In this document: positions 36,489 through 46,142 of the stretch, one piece after another | Position numbering within the stretch: position 1 is the first letter of the stretch | Layout: the number at the start of each line of letters is the position of its first letter | Source: Anoxybacteroides voinovskiense | GTDB lineage: Bacteria; Bacillota; Bacilli; Bacillales; Anoxybacillaceae | DNA length: 64,000 nt | NCBI RefSeq assembly: GCF_014196205.1 | Contig: NZ_JACIDE010000011.1 | Coordinates: 36,760-100,759 of the forward strand | Direction: 5' to 3' | Position numbers and translations under genes: made by a program | The notes under the pieces: generated by a model | Database searches by the model: none | Told to the model about the DNA's origin: nothing | Seen by the model: only the letters and a program-made list of their open reading frames with translations

Positions 36489-37719
36489 GCTACTTATTGC
36501 CGATGATGAACCGCTCGAGCGGGAAGGATTAGAGCTTATGATTCAGCGAATGCTTCCCGAGCAGTTTCTCATTTTTCATGCAGAAAATGGGCGCAGCGCC
36601 ATCCAACAAGTGGAGCGGCAGCGGCCGGACATCGTTTTCATGGATATTAAAATGCCTGGTATTCACGGATTGGAGGCGATTGCGGAAATCCGAAAAACGT
36701 ATCCAGCGATGAAAATCGTCATTTTAACTGCCTATGACTATTTTACGTATGCAAAAGAAGCGATTTCGTTAGGCGTCAACGAATATTTGTTAAAACCGGT
36801 GAAAAAAGAGCAAATTGTTGCCGTATTAAACAAGCTGACCGAAGAGATTGCGACGGAAAAAAAGATGCGTGACGCACAATTAGAAACAAAAGAAAAACTA
36901 GCACAACTTTACACGTTAAGCGAAACGACGTTTACGTTGTTTTTAATGGGGAGAATTGACGATTTTGATCCGAAGCAAGCCCCACTCGATTTCCATAAAG
37001 GTTTTGCCGTCGCCATTCAGCTAGAGGCGCTACCGAAACAAAAGCAAGTATTAGAGCAAATGAGGGACTACGCCAAAAGCGTCGGGGAGTGTTTATGCAG
37101 CCCGCTCGTTGGCCACCATTTTTCCCTCTTTTTCCAAGCAACGGATGACGGGGAAGAAAAAACGATTCCGTTCGCTCAGCGGCTATTGAAACAGCTCGAA
37201 AAACTAGCGCAGACGCCGATAAAAATGGGGATTGGTACGATTCAAAGCGGCATTGATGGGTTAAAACAATCGTATAAAGAAGCGGCATTGGCGCTTTACT
37301 ATTTACCATCGTTTAGCCGTGTGCAGCACATTCATGACGTCCCATTAACAGAAAGCGCCGAGCCAATTAACCCGCTGGCGATTGAGACACATCAGTCGAT
37401 GATCGAGCAAGTCGAAGCGTTTTTACACGAAAACTATCACCGTGACCTTTCGTTAGAAGAAGTAGCAGCGTCTGTCCATTTAACGCCGCATTACTTTAGC
37501 AAACTATTTAAAAAACAAACAGGACAAACGTTTATTGACTACGTAACAACATTGCGCATCGAAAAAGCGAAAGAACTACTTCGTGACGAGCGGCTAAATA
37601 TAAAAGAAGTTTGCTATGACGTCGGCTATAAAGACCCGAACTACTTTAGCCGCGTCTTTAAAAAATGGACAACCCTCACTCCGAAAGAATATCGGCAGCA
37701 ATATAGCAGCCGTTCATAA
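36481..37719 (+). CDS. AraC-type two-component response regulator (YesN-like)
   Basis: The 412-residue regulator has an N-terminal receiver (Asp55 in V-F-M-D-I-K-M-P-G, Lys near 105 in L-K-P-V-K), a middle linker of about 170 residues and a C-terminal AraC-type double helix-turn-helix (about 305-405) with D-L-S-L-E-E-V-A-A-S-V-H-L-T-P-H-Y-F-S-K-L-F and V-G-Y-K-D-P-N-Y-F-S-R-V-F-K-K. It should activate the xylFGH transporter next door. A strong terminator separates the two operons. Confidence 0.93.
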   Translation: MYKLLIADDEPLEREGLELMIQRMLPEQFLIFHAENGRSAIQQVERQRPDIVFMDIKMPGIHGLEAIAEIRKTYPAMKIVILTAYDYFTYAKEAISLGVNEYLLKPVKKEQIVAVLNKLTEEIATEKKMRDAQLETKEKLAQLYTLSETTFTLFLMGRIDDFDPKQAPLDFHKGFAVAIQLEALPKQKQVLEQMRDYAKSVGECLCSPLVGHHFSLFFQATDDGEEKTIPFAQRLLKQLEKLAQTPIKMGIGTIQSGIDGLKQSYKEAALALYYLPSFSRVQHIHDVPLTESAEPINPLAIETHQSMIEQVEAFLHENYHRDLSLEEVAASVHLTPHYFSKLFKKQTGQTFIDYVTTLRIEKAKELLRDERLNIKEVCYDVGYKDPNYFSRVFKKWTTLTPKEYRQQYSSRS

Positions 37720-37726
37720 CATTCAG

Positions 37727-37776
37727 AGAACTAGCACTTTTTTGTTCTAACACAAAAAAATGCTAGTTCTTTTTTC
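37727..37776 (+). terminator. Terminator after the response regulator
   Basis: AGAACTAGCA pairs with TGCTAGTTCT, with an inner TTTTTTGT/ACAAAAAA stem, followed by six T. Confidence 0.9.
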
Positions 37777-37786
37777 ATTTTCAGAA

Positions 37787-37852
37787 AGAAAGCGCTTTAT
37801 TTGTGCGATGGTGTGACAAAGAAGTGAAGAAGATGGAAAGAAAGCGGTTTCT
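37787..37852 (+). promoter_or_regulatory. Two cre-like sites upstream of xylF
   Basis: AGAAAGCGCTTTAT (37787-37800) and AGAAAGCGGTTTCT (37839-37852) each match the 14-base cre consensus TGAAAGCGNTTTCA except at outer positions. They suggest strong carbon repression of the transporter. I could not define the -35 and -10 with confidence, which fits a promoter needing the AraC-type activator. Confidence 0.6.
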
Positions 37853-37909
37853 TTTTTCGTGGTATGCTTAATTTGTCAATACGAGAATTCATTAAAGGGG
37901 GAATATGTA

Positions 37910-38992
37910 GTGAAGTGGTGGAGAAGTGCAGCAAAAGGGGCAGCGACGTTTGTGCTAGCGTCCGCATTAACTGCGTGCGGTGTCGTTTCTTCCGGTAATG
38001 ACACAGCGAAAAAAGAAGAAAAGAAAAAAGACGACAAAATCGTTATCGGTTTTTCAATGGACACGTTGAAAGAAGAACGTTGGCAACATGACAAAGAAAT
38101 GTTCGAAGCAAAAGCGAAAGAACTCGGCGCAGAAGTGAAAACGCTTGCGGCGAATGGCGACGATGCCGCTCAGTTAAGCCAAGCAGAACAGCTTATTTCG
38201 GAAGGTGTCGATGTACTTGTTGTCGTGCCGCATAATGCAGAAGCGTCAGCTGCGATTGTTGAAAAAGCACATAAAGAAGGCATCCCTGTTATTTCGTACG
38301 ACCGTTTAATTAAAAATTCCGACGTTGACTACTACGTATCGTTCGATAACGTACGCGTCGGGGAAATGCAAGCAAAAGCGATCGTTGAAAAAGCACCGAA
38401 AGGAAATTACGTATACATCGGCGGCGCGGATACGGACAATAACGCGCACTTATTCCGTCAAGGAGCGATGAACGTCTTAAAACCGTTAGAAGAAAAAGGC
38501 GATATTAAAATCGTTTACGACCAATTCTCAAAAGATTGGAAGCCAGAAGAAGCGTTGAAAAACATGGAAAACGCGTTAACAGCGAACAACAACAACATTC
38601 AAGCAGTTGTTGCAGCGAACGACGGAACAGCTGGTGGTGTTATTCAAGCATTAGCAGCACAAGGATTAGCTGGTAAAGTACCAGTTTCTGGTCAAGATGC
38701 AGAGCTTGCAGCGCTTCAACGCATTGTCGAAGGCACACAAACAATGACCGTTTATAAACCAATTAAAGCGATTGCGACAAAAGCAGCGGAAATGGCTGTT
38801 GCGCTTGCAAAAGGTGAGAAAATCGAAACAAACCAAACCGTATCAAACGGCAAAATCGACGTTCCTTCTGTATTGCTTGACCCAATCGCTGTCACAAAAG
38901 ACAACATTTTAGATACAGTCATTAAAGATGGCTATCAAAAATTAGAAGACGTATATAAAAACGTGCCAAAAGATCAATGGCCAAAACAATAA
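37910..38992 (+). CDS. xylF: Xylose-type ABC transporter substrate-binding lipoprotein
   Basis: The 360-residue protein has a lipoprotein signal (L-T-A-C-G, lipidated Cys23), then a Lys-rich linker and a sugar-binding fold with I-G-F-S-M-D-T-L-K-E-E-R-W, V-V-V-P-H-N-A-E-A and S-Y-D-R-L-I-K-N-S-D-V-D-Y-Y-V-S-F-D-N, closely following XylF. The GTG at 37910 is 7 bases after AAAGGGGGA. It is followed by ATPase and permease genes of the same family, separated from them by a stable hairpin. Confidence 0.9.
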   Translation: MKWWRSAAKGAATFVLASALTACGVVSSGNDTAKKEEKKKDDKIVIGFSMDTLKEERWQHDKEMFEAKAKELGAEVKTLAANGDDAAQLSQAEQLISEGVDVLVVVPHNAEASAAIVEKAHKEGIPVISYDRLIKNSDVDYYVSFDNVRVGEMQAKAIVEKAPKGNYVYIGGADTDNNAHLFRQGAMNVLKPLEEKGDIKIVYDQFSKDWKPEEALKNMENALTANNNNIQAVVAANDGTAGGVIQALAAQGLAGKVPVSGQDAELAALQRIVEGTQTMTVYKPIKAIATKAAEMAVALAKGEKIETNQTVSNGKIDVPSVLLDPIAVTKDNILDTVIKDGYQKLEDVYKNVPKDQWPKQ

Positions 38993-38999
38993 ATAACGT

Positions 39000-39030
39000 G
39001 AGGGGCTGACGCATCGTCACCCCTCGTTTT
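39000..39030 (+). terminator. Hairpin between xylF and xylG
   Basis: GAGGGG (39000-39005) pairs with CCCCTC (39020-39025), with an inner GACG/CGTC stem, followed by GTTTTC. Such a stem after the binding-protein gene usually lowers transporter expression relative to the binding protein, by partial termination or mRNA protection. Confidence 0.7.
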
Positions 39031-39058
39031 CAAGATTGATACAACGGGAGTGAAACGA

Positions 39059-40567
39059 ATGTATGCGTTAGAAATGAGCGAAATCACGAAAGAATTTCCC
39101 GGTGTAAAAGCGCTCGACCGTGTCAGTTTCAAAGTGAAAAAGGGAGAAATTCATGCCCTTTGCGGCGAAAACGGTGCGGGTAAGTCGACGTTAATGAAAG
39201 TGTTGAGCGGACTTTATCCAGTCGGAACGTACTCAGGTGAAATTCGCATCGATGGCCAGCCAATGGAGTTTCGCAACATTGTCGATGCGGAGAAAGCTGG
39301 AATTGCGATTATTCACCAAGAACTTGCGCTTGTGAAAGAAATGACAATCGGTGAAAACATTTTTCTCGGTCGTGAACCGAAAAAGTTTGGTGTTATTCAA
39401 TGGGACGAATTGTATTACGAGGCAGCAAAATGGCTGGAAAAAGTCGGCTTAAACATTTCTCCGCAAACGAAAATTCACTCGTTAGGAATCGGGCAGCAGC
39501 AGCTTGTCGAAATCGCCAAAGCACTTTCGAAAGAAGCGAAAATTTTAATTTTAGATGAGCCGACAGCCGCGCTTACGGAAAGTGAAGTTGAAATTTTAAT
39601 GGGCATTTTAGAGCAATTGCGCAAACAAGGGGTTGCTTGTATTTATATTTCTCATAAAATGCCAGAAGTGTTTCGCCTTGCAGATTCTATCACTGTTTTA
39701 CGCGATGGAAAATCGATTGCGACATTATCGCGGGCGGAAACGAACGAAGACGAAGTCGTATCATTGATGGTCGGTCGCGAGTTAACAGAACGTTACCCAT
39801 ACGTGAAGCGAACGCCAAAAGAAGTCGTACTAGAAGTGAAAAACTATTCGGTTTGGCATAAAGATAAACCGATGAAAGTAAATCAAAACATTCACTTGAC
39901 CGTCCGCAAAGGGGAAATTGTCGGTATTGCTGGGTTGATGGGCTCTGGACGGACGGAATTGGCGATGAGTTTATTTGGCGCGTATGAAGGAAAAGCGGAA
40001 GGCGAAGTATGGATTGAAGGACAGCAAGTGCATATTCGCTCGGTGCAAGATGCAATTCGCGCCGGCATTGCCCTTGTGACGGAAGACCGGAAGCGGCTTG
40101 GACTAGTGCTTGGCATGGACGTCAAAAATAATACGACGCTTGCTAGTTTAGCAGCGATTAGCAAATGGAAAGTCATTAACCAAAACGAAGAATTAAAATG
40201 GAGCCAAAAATATGTCGATGAATTGAAAACGAAAACCGCTTCATTAGAAACACCGGTTGGCACGTTATCCGGCGGCAACCAGCAAAAAGTTGTTTTGGCA
40301 AAATGGCTCATGGCGAAACCGAAAATTTTAATTTTAGACGAACCGACACGCGGTATTGACGTTGGAGCAAAATATGAAATTTACCATTTAATGAACAAGC
40401 TAGCGGAAGAAGGGGTCGCGATTATCATGATCTCGTCTGAACTTCCAGAAATATTAGGAATGAGCGACCGCATTTACGTCATGCGTGAAGGGAAGCTTGT
40501 AAAAGAATTGACCCATGAAGAAGCGACACAAGAAAACATTATGATGGCGGCGACAGGAGGGAAATGA
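39059..40567 (+). CDS. xylG: Xylose-type ABC transporter ATP-binding protein
   Basis: The 502-residue protein has two fused ATPase domains, as in the CUT2 sugar importers. The first has G-E-N-G-A-G-K-S (36-43), signature L-G-I-G-Q-Q-Q near 142 and L-I-L-D-E-P-T near 162. The second has a degenerate P-loop G-L-M-G-S-G-R-T near 292 but an intact L-S-G-G-N-Q-Q-K signature near 402 and L-I-L-D-E-P-T-R-G-I-D near 424. That asymmetry is normal for the family. The ATG at 39059 follows GGGAGTG. Confidence 0.93.
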   Translation: MYALEMSEITKEFPGVKALDRVSFKVKKGEIHALCGENGAGKSTLMKVLSGLYPVGTYSGEIRIDGQPMEFRNIVDAEKAGIAIIHQELALVKEMTIGENIFLGREPKKFGVIQWDELYYEAAKWLEKVGLNISPQTKIHSLGIGQQQLVEIAKALSKEAKILILDEPTAALTESEVEILMGILEQLRKQGVACIYISHKMPEVFRLADSITVLRDGKSIATLSRAETNEDEVVSLMVGRELTERYPYVKRTPKEVVLEVKNYSVWHKDKPMKVNQNIHLTVRKGEIVGIAGLMGSGRTELAMSLFGAYEGKAEGEVWIEGQQVHIRSVQDAIRAGIALVTEDRKRLGLVLGMDVKNNTTLASLAAISKWKVINQNEELKWSQKYVDELKTKTASLETPVGTLSGGNQQKVVLAKWLMAKPKILILDEPTRGIDVGAKYEIYHLMNKLAEEGVAIIMISSELPEILGMSDRIYVMREGKLVKELTHEEATQENIMMAATGGK

Positions 40568-40569
40568 CC

Positions 40570-41736
40570 ATGGAAGCAAAAGCAGTCGTCCATGAACGTC
40601 AACGCAAACCGTTATTTGGTAAGATTGATATTCGCGCCTATACGATGATTGGCGCATTAGTAGCCATTTGGATTTTCTTCGGCTTTTTAAACGATACGTT
40701 TTTAAGCGCTCGTAACCTTTCGAACTTGTTTACGCAAATGTCGGTGACAGCGATTTTGGCAATCGGCATGGTGCTTGTCATTGTCGCAGGTCATATTGAC
40801 TTATCTGTCGGTTCGATCGTCGGCTTAACAGGAGGCATTGCCGCAATTTTAAGCAACTGGATGGGACTTCCAACAGGCGTTGTCATTATTGGTACGCTAG
40901 TTGCGGGGGCATTAATTGGGATGTTGCAAGGCTGGCTTGTCGCATATCGCGCCATTCCAGCGTTTATCGTCACGCTCGGTGGGATGATGATTTTCCGTGG
41001 AGTGCTAATGGGGATTACGAAATCAACGACAATCTCTATTTCCGATGCGAATTTTATCGCGTTAGGAAGCGCGTATTTTACAAGCGGTTTTGGATTAGTA
41101 TTGGCTATTGTAGCAGTTGCCGCGGTTGTATTTATGACATGGAAAAAGCGGCAGTCCCGTCTGCAATACGGCTTTTCCGTTGCGCCGCTTTCGCTTGATA
41201 TTGCGAAAGTAGCAGCGATTAGCGCATTAATCGTCTTGTTCGTTTTTACGATGAATAGCTATAAAGGAATTCCGTTCCCGATTATTTTCGTCATTGCGCT
41301 TGCGCTCATTTTCACGTTTATCGCCACGAAAACGACATTCGGTCGTCACGTATATGCCATCGGCGGCAACTCCGAAGCAGCTCGGTTGTCAGGGATTAAC
41401 ATCCAACGCCATACGATGATGTTGTTCGTCTTTACGGGTTTGCTGTCAGCCATTGCGGCACTTGTCCTAACTGCTCGCCTATCATCAGCGACGATTTCCG
41501 CAGGGCAAATGTATGAGTTAGACGCTGTTGCCGCTTGCGTTATCGGCGGGACGTCGTTAATGGGCGGCTCGGGAACAATTGTTGGTGCGATTATCGGGGC
41601 GATGGTCATGACATCGCTTGATAACGGCATGTCGCTATTAGGAATGGAAACATTTTGGCAATATATTGTAAAAGGAAGTATTTTAATTTTAGCAGTATGG
41701 ATGGATATCGCAAGCCGGAAAAAACAAACTCATTAA
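40570..41736 (+). CDS. xylH: Xylose-type ABC transporter permease
   Basis: The 388-residue permease has about ten membrane helices and the CUT2 permease segments V-I-V-A-G-H-I-D-L-S-V-G-S-I-V-G-L near residue 75 and Y-A-I-G-G-N-S-E-A-A-R-L-S-G-I in the cytoplasmic coupling loop. XylH proteins are longer than RbsC-like permeases, and this length fits. AGGAGG lies 9 bases before the ATG at 40570 and only 3 before the ATG at 40564, which overlaps the xylG stop; the former was chosen. Confidence 0.92.
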   Translation: MEAKAVVHERQRKPLFGKIDIRAYTMIGALVAIWIFFGFLNDTFLSARNLSNLFTQMSVTAILAIGMVLVIVAGHIDLSVGSIVGLTGGIAAILSNWMGLPTGVVIIGTLVAGALIGMLQGWLVAYRAIPAFIVTLGGMMIFRGVLMGITKSTTISISDANFIALGSAYFTSGFGLVLAIVAVAAVVFMTWKKRQSRLQYGFSVAPLSLDIAKVAAISALIVLFVFTMNSYKGIPFPIIFVIALALIFTFIATKTTFGRHVYAIGGNSEAARLSGINIQRHTMMLFVFTGLLSAIAALVLTARLSSATISAGQMYELDAVAACVIGGTSLMGGSGTIVGAIIGAMVMTSLDNGMSLLGMETFWQYIVKGSILILAVWMDIASRKKQTH

Positions 41737-41747
41737 TTGCATAGCCC

Positions 41748-41795
41748 TCGTTCATCAAGATCATCCCCCCTTGATCGTTGATGGGCGGGGGTATT
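41748..41795 (+). terminator. Imperfect hairpin after xylH
   Basis: CATCAA-GATCA pairs with TGATC-G-TTGATG around a C-rich loop. It is followed by GGGCGGGGGTATTATATTTTT, not a clean T tract, so its use as a terminator is uncertain. Confidence 0.4.
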
Positions 41796-41897
41796 ATATT
41801 TTTATCACAAAAATAGTATTTTTCATTTTGTTGCTTTTTTGATAAAATAAAAAGTAATCTTAATTTTCATAAAAAGACGATGGCAAGGAGGAAGAAA

Positions 41898-44003
41898 ATG
41901 CAACTGTTTCAGCCGGGGTCGCTTTTATTAAACCGATTGAAATTCGGAAAAAAATTTATGCTCTTATTTACGATTTTTATTTTTTCGCTTGCAACAATTG
42001 GTACGTTTTACATTCGCTCATTAGGGGAAAAGGCAGCGTTTGTTGAACATGAAAAGACAGGTTTAGTATATATGGGAGAGTTTTTCACAGGATTGCAGGC
42101 GTTGCAACAACATCGAGAAGCGACGTTGCTTTACTTGTCTGGAGATACAGCGAGTGAACAAAAGGCGAAAAAAGCGGAGCAACAATTAGAACAGCTCATC
42201 AAGCACGTGCAAACGATGCAACAACGAGAGAATGACCCGTTTGCTATCCAAAAACAATGGAAAGATTTTTCAAACACTTGGCAACAAATGAAAAGTGGCT
42301 GGAAAACGTATACGATGGACGAAACGGTGTCGCGCCATAACATTATTATCAATAATTTAATAGAAATGATGATGACAGTAGCTGATCGCTCCAATTTAAC
42401 GCTCGATAGCAACATTGATAACAACTATTTATCGCGCCTGATGGTCGAAAAAATTCCCGCGCTAACGGAACTGATTAGCTCCGCGCAAGCGCTCGGTGTG
42501 AAAATGTCGTTTAGCACACAAATTTACGAGATGGACCAGCAAAAAATGACGTATTTTTTAAATGCGATTGACAATTCGCTTAACTCGCTCAACCACTCGG
42601 CGTCGCTCATGTTTATGAACGATAAGCCGTTGCAAAACAAATTTGATGAATATAAAAGCACGGCGATGACCGAAGTCATTAGCATGTCGGGCATGATGAA
42701 CAAAGAGTTTTTAATGGTTGGACAAGTATCCATAAAACCGAACGAGCTGTACGAACGGACGAATCGCGCCCATGAAAAGCTATACAACATGGAACAATTT
42801 ATGATGAAGTTATTAGCAGAGCGAATTAACGATCGTTATGAGTCGTTAAATACGAGCAAATGGCTAACGATTTCGATTATCGTGCTTGCGTCGGTGTTGA
42901 TGGTCTATTTGTTTGTGGCATTTTATTTTTCGGTTCGCCATCATATTACGCTCATCGAAGCGAAGATGAAACAAGCGGCAACCGGCGATTTAACGGTAAA
43001 AATGAATGTTCGGACGAACGACGAGTTTGCGCAAATTGCCCAGTCGTTTAACGAGCTCATTGAATCGTTCCGTGCGATTATTTCCGTTAACCAGCAAATG
43101 ACAGAAGAAGTGTCGGCAGCGTCGGAAGAACTAACAGCGATTACGGAAGAAACGATGCAGGCGACTGGACAAGTAGCAACAACAATCGAAAACGTCGCCG
43201 TTGGCGCTGAGCAACAACTGAAACATGCTGAACAAAACACTGAATCGATTCAAGAGTTGCTTCATGATACCCACTATATTGCGGATCGCGCGAAACAAGT
43301 GGCGTCTTCTTCTGTCGCGATGACGAACGAAGCACAAAGTGGGAGCGATTCGGTGCAACAAATGATTCAGCAAATGGCGAATGTGAACGAACTCGTTTCG
43401 CAGTCGTCCCACCTTATTCAAACGCTTCATGAACGTTCGAATAATATCGGTCAAATGACGCAAATGATTACTGCGATTGCCGAACAGACGAATTTGTTGG
43501 CGTTAAACGCGGCAATTGAAGCGGCAAGAGCTGGCGAGCACGGACGCGGCTTTGCGGTCGTTGCGGATGAAGTGCGGAAACTCGCAGAACAATCATCGCA
43601 ATCTGCGAAACAAATTCATCAGCTGTTGAGCGAAATCCAACACGATACGTCCCATTCAATGACAGCGATGGAGCACGTCTTACAAGAGGCGGAAAAAGGG
43701 GTGGAAGTCGCAAACCATACAGGCGTGATTTTCGGGAAAATTTTACAAGCAACATATGACGTCACCGAACAAATTAACGATGTGTCCTCAAGACTTTCGT
43801 TGATGGAAACATCGCTCCAGTCACTGTCTGCGACGATTCAAGAAACCGAGCACATTTCGAAAGAATCAGGCCAGCAAACACAAATGGTCGCCGCCGCTTC
43901 CGAACAACTGTTAGCGTCGATGCAAGAAATCTCTTCTTCCGTACAATCGCTTAACGACAAAGCGCAAGACTTATTTGAAGCGGTGGAGAAGTTTAAACTG
44001 TAG
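41898..44003 (+). CDS. Methyl-accepting chemotaxis protein, helical-bundle sensor
   Basis: The 701-residue receptor has a membrane helix at about 18-40, a long helical extracellular sensor (about 45-320) of the 4HB or nitrate-sensor (NIT) type, a second helix (about 322-343), a HAMP domain and a signalling coiled coil with the tip [24 protein letters not shown] near 540. An AAGGAGG site is 6 bases from the ATG at 41898; the ATG at 41880 has none. It closes the sugar-uptake block, with a terminator after it. Confidence 0.9.
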   Translation: MQLFQPGSLLLNRLKFGKKFMLLFTIFIFSLATIGTFYIRSLGEKAAFVEHEKTGLVYMGEFFTGLQALQQHREATLLYLSGDTASEQKAKKAEQQLEQLIKHVQTMQQRENDPFAIQKQWKDFSNTWQQMKSGWKTYTMDETVSRHNIIINNLIEMMMTVADRSNLTLDSNIDNNYLSRLMVEKIPALTELISSAQALGVKMSFSTQIYEMDQQKMTYFLNAIDNSLNSLNHSASLMFMNDKPLQNKFDEYKSTAMTEVISMSGMMNKEFLMVGQVSIKPNELYERTNRAHEKLYNMEQFMMKLLAERINDRYESLNTSKWLTISIIVLASVLMVYLFVAFYFSVRHHITLIEAKMKQAATGDLTVKMNVRTNDEFAQIAQSFNELIESFRAIISVNQQMTEEVSAASEELTAITEETMQATGQVATTIENVAVGAEQQLKHAEQNTESIQELLHDTHYIADRAKQVASSSVAMTNEAQSGSDSVQQMIQQMANVNELVSQSSHLIQTLHERSNNIGQMTQMITAIAEQTNLLALNAAIEAARAGEHGRGFAVVADEVRKLAEQSSQSAKQIHQLLSEIQHDTSHSMTAMEHVLQEAEKGVEVANHTGVIFGKILQATYDVTEQINDVSSRLSLMETSLQSLSATIQETEHISKESGQQTQMVAAASEQLLASMQEISSSVQSLNDKAQDLFEAVEKFKL

Positions 44004-44008
44004 AACGC

Positions 44009-44041
44009 ATTCTCCCTTAGCGTGGCTAAGGGAGAATTTTT
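44009..44041 (+). terminator. Terminator after the second chemoreceptor
   Basis: ATTCTCCCTTAGC pairs with GCTAAGGGAGAAT around a 3-base loop, followed by six T. Confidence 0.93.
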
Positions 44042-44114
44042 TATGGCAAAATAACGAAATGATTGGTTTTGGTTTCAATTTATATATTACTGGTGGAATA
44101 AAAGAGAAAAATTG

Positions 44115-44143
44115 TTGAAATAATAAAAAGATTGTAATAATAT
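44115..44143 (+). promoter_or_regulatory. Promoter of the opp operon
   Basis: TTGAAA (44115-44120), a 17-base spacer and TAATAT (44138-44143) lie about 55 bases before oppD. Confidence 0.6.
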
Positions 44144-44200
44144 ACTTATATAGAAATCGAAAAATACATAATTTTCAGTTTAATAGAGGGTGGTCATTTG

Positions 44201-45202
44201 TTGAAACAGTCCGTGTTACAAATCGAACATTTGCGAGTTTCTTTCCGAATTCATGAGGAATATTACGCGGCGGTCGATGATGTTTCGTTAACTGTTCATG
44301 AAAACGAAGTGCTTGCGATTGTCGGGGAGTCAGGCTGTGGGAAAAGCGCGCTCGCTCTTTCGATTATCGGCTTGCATCCGCCTGAACGAACGAAGCTAGA
44401 AGGGGCGGTCATGTTTAAAGGGAATAATCTGTTAACGCAGTCGGTACAAGCGTTAAATCAAATTCGTGGAAAAGATATCGGCATGATTTTTCAAGACCCG
44501 CTGACGGCGTTAAATCCGCTCATGACCGTCGGCAAGCAAATTGAGGAAAGCATGGACTATCATACGACGCTTTCCGCCTCGGAAAAACGGAAACGAACGT
44601 TAGAACTGCTTGAGCGTGTCGGCATTCCAAATCCCGCACAGACGTATGACCGATATCCGCATGAATTGTCAGGAGGGATGCGGCAACGCGTAGTCATTGC
44701 GATTGCGATTGCTTGTAATCCAGCGGTCATTATCGCCGATGAACCGACGACCGCGTTAGATGTCACGATTCAAGCACAAATTATTCGTTTATTAAAAGAT
44801 TTGCAACAACAAATGAACACAGGAATTATTTTAATTACCCATGATTTAGGGGTGGTTGCGGAAATGGCCGACCGCGTCGCTGTCATGTATGCAGGCGAAA
44901 TTGTCGAGCTTGCAGATGTATATACACTATTTACCCGGCCATTGCACCCGTATACCCGCTCGTTATTGCAGTCTGTCCCTTCCACGCAAACTTCAAGAGA
45001 AACGCTCCATGTCATTCAAGGGATTGTGCCACCATTGACGAAACTTCCGAGAACTGGCTGCAGATTCCGTGCAAGAATTAGTTGGATGGACGAGTCCACC
45101 CACGAATCGCATCCTATATTGCGAGAAGTCGAGCCAAATCATTGGGTTCGCTGCACATGCTACCAACATTTTTACTTTCCCGACGGAGGTGAAAGAGCAT
45201 GA
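44201..45202 (+). CDS. oppD: Oligopeptide ABC transporter ATP-binding protein OppD-like
   Basis: The 333-residue ATPase has Walker A G-E-S-G-C-G-K-S near 42, signature L-S-G-G-M-R-Q-R and Walker B I-I-A-D-E-P-T-T-A-L-D. The C-terminal oligo-HPY region keeps G-C-R-F, but the usual following cysteines of the R-C-P-Y...I-C motif are replaced (R-I-S-W-M), so a bound iron-sulfur site is doubtful. Two adjacent TTG codons could start it; 44201 lies 7 bases from AGGGTGG. It leads the order D-F-B-C-A, with the binding protein last. Confidence 0.9.
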   Translation: MKQSVLQIEHLRVSFRIHEEYYAAVDDVSLTVHENEVLAIVGESGCGKSALALSIIGLHPPERTKLEGAVMFKGNNLLTQSVQALNQIRGKDIGMIFQDPLTALNPLMTVGKQIEESMDYHTTLSASEKRKRTLELLERVGIPNPAQTYDRYPHELSGGMRQRVVIAIAIACNPAVIIADEPTTALDVTIQAQIIRLLKDLQQQMNTGIILITHDLGVVAEMADRVAVMYAGEIVELADVYTLFTRPLHPYTRSLLQSVPSTQTSRETLHVIQGIVPPLTKLPRTGCRFRARISWMDESTHESHPILREVEPNHWVRCTCYQHFYFPDGGERA

Positions 45203-46125
45203 CATTTCTCCAAGTCAATCACCTAAAAGTATATTATCCAGTGCGCGGTGGGTTTTTTCGAACGGTCATCGGGCATGTGAAAGCGGTCGATCAAATTAGC
45301 TTTGAATTACAAAAAGGGGAAACGTACGGATTGGTTGGGGAATCAGGATGCGGGAAAACGACGACGGGGAGAACGATAATTGGCTTAGTGAAAGCGACCG
45401 CGGGAGAAATTTTGTTCGACGGAAAAGATTTGACGAAACTAAGCCGCCGTGAATTCGCCCAGCATCGAAAAGACATTCAAATGATTTTTCAAGACCCATA
45501 CTCTTCTCTTAATCCAAGAAAACGAGTATTAGATATTGTTGCCGAACCGTTGCGCAATTTTGACAAACTATCTCCGCAAGAAGAAAAGCGAAAAGTGCAA
45601 CATTTTATTGAAAAAGTAGGGCTGCATCCGGAGTCCATCTATAAATATCCGCACGAATTTTCCGGCGGTCAACGGCAGCGTATCGGCATTGCTCGCGCTC
45701 TAACGCTCAATCCAAAGCTAATTATTGCCGACGAACCTGTCTCAGCACTTGACGTATCGGTGCAGGCGCAAGTGTTAAATTTCATGAAAGACATTCAAAA
45801 AGAATTTCAGTTGACGTATTTGTTTATTAGCCATGATTTAGGAATTATTCGCCATATGTGTGACCGGATCGGCATTATGTACCGCGGGCAATTTGTCGAA
45901 GAAGGGACGAAGGAAGAAATATTTCAAAATCCGCAACATATTTATACAAAGAGGCTGCTGTCGTCTATTCCGAACGCTGACCCGTTAAAACGGCAAGAGC
46001 AGCAAAAACTGCGGCAACAAATCGAAAAAGAATATGAACAATCGTATTCTCGCTATTTTGATGTCGAAGGAAGAGCATATCCGCTAAAACGCATTTCCAA
46101 AACCCATTCGGTTGCGATCCCGTAA
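45199..46125 (+). CDS. oppF: Oligopeptide ABC transporter ATP-binding protein OppF-like
   Basis: A 308-residue ATPase that pairs with OppD. Walker A G-E-S-G-C-G-K-T-T lies near 48, the signature F-S-G-G-Q-R-Q-R near 155 and Walker B I-I-A-D-E-P-V-S-A-L-D near 175. It has the oligo-HPY tail with H-I-Y-T-K-R-L-L-S-S-I-P. It overlaps oppD by 4 bases (ATGA), so translation is coupled. Confidence 0.92.
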   Translation: MTFLQVNHLKVYYPVRGGFFRTVIGHVKAVDQISFELQKGETYGLVGESGCGKTTTGRTIIGLVKATAGEILFDGKDLTKLSRREFAQHRKDIQMIFQDPYSSLNPRKRVLDIVAEPLRNFDKLSPQEEKRKVQHFIEKVGLHPESIYKYPHEFSGGQRQRIGIARALTLNPKLIIADEPVSALDVSVQAQVLNFMKDIQKEFQLTYLFISHDLGIIRHMCDRIGIMYRGQFVEEGTKEEIFQNPQHIYTKRLLSSIPNADPLKRQEQQKLRQQIEKEYEQSYSRYFDVEGRAYPLKRISKTHSVAIP

Positions 46126-46142
46126 GAGAGGAAGTCGAGAGG

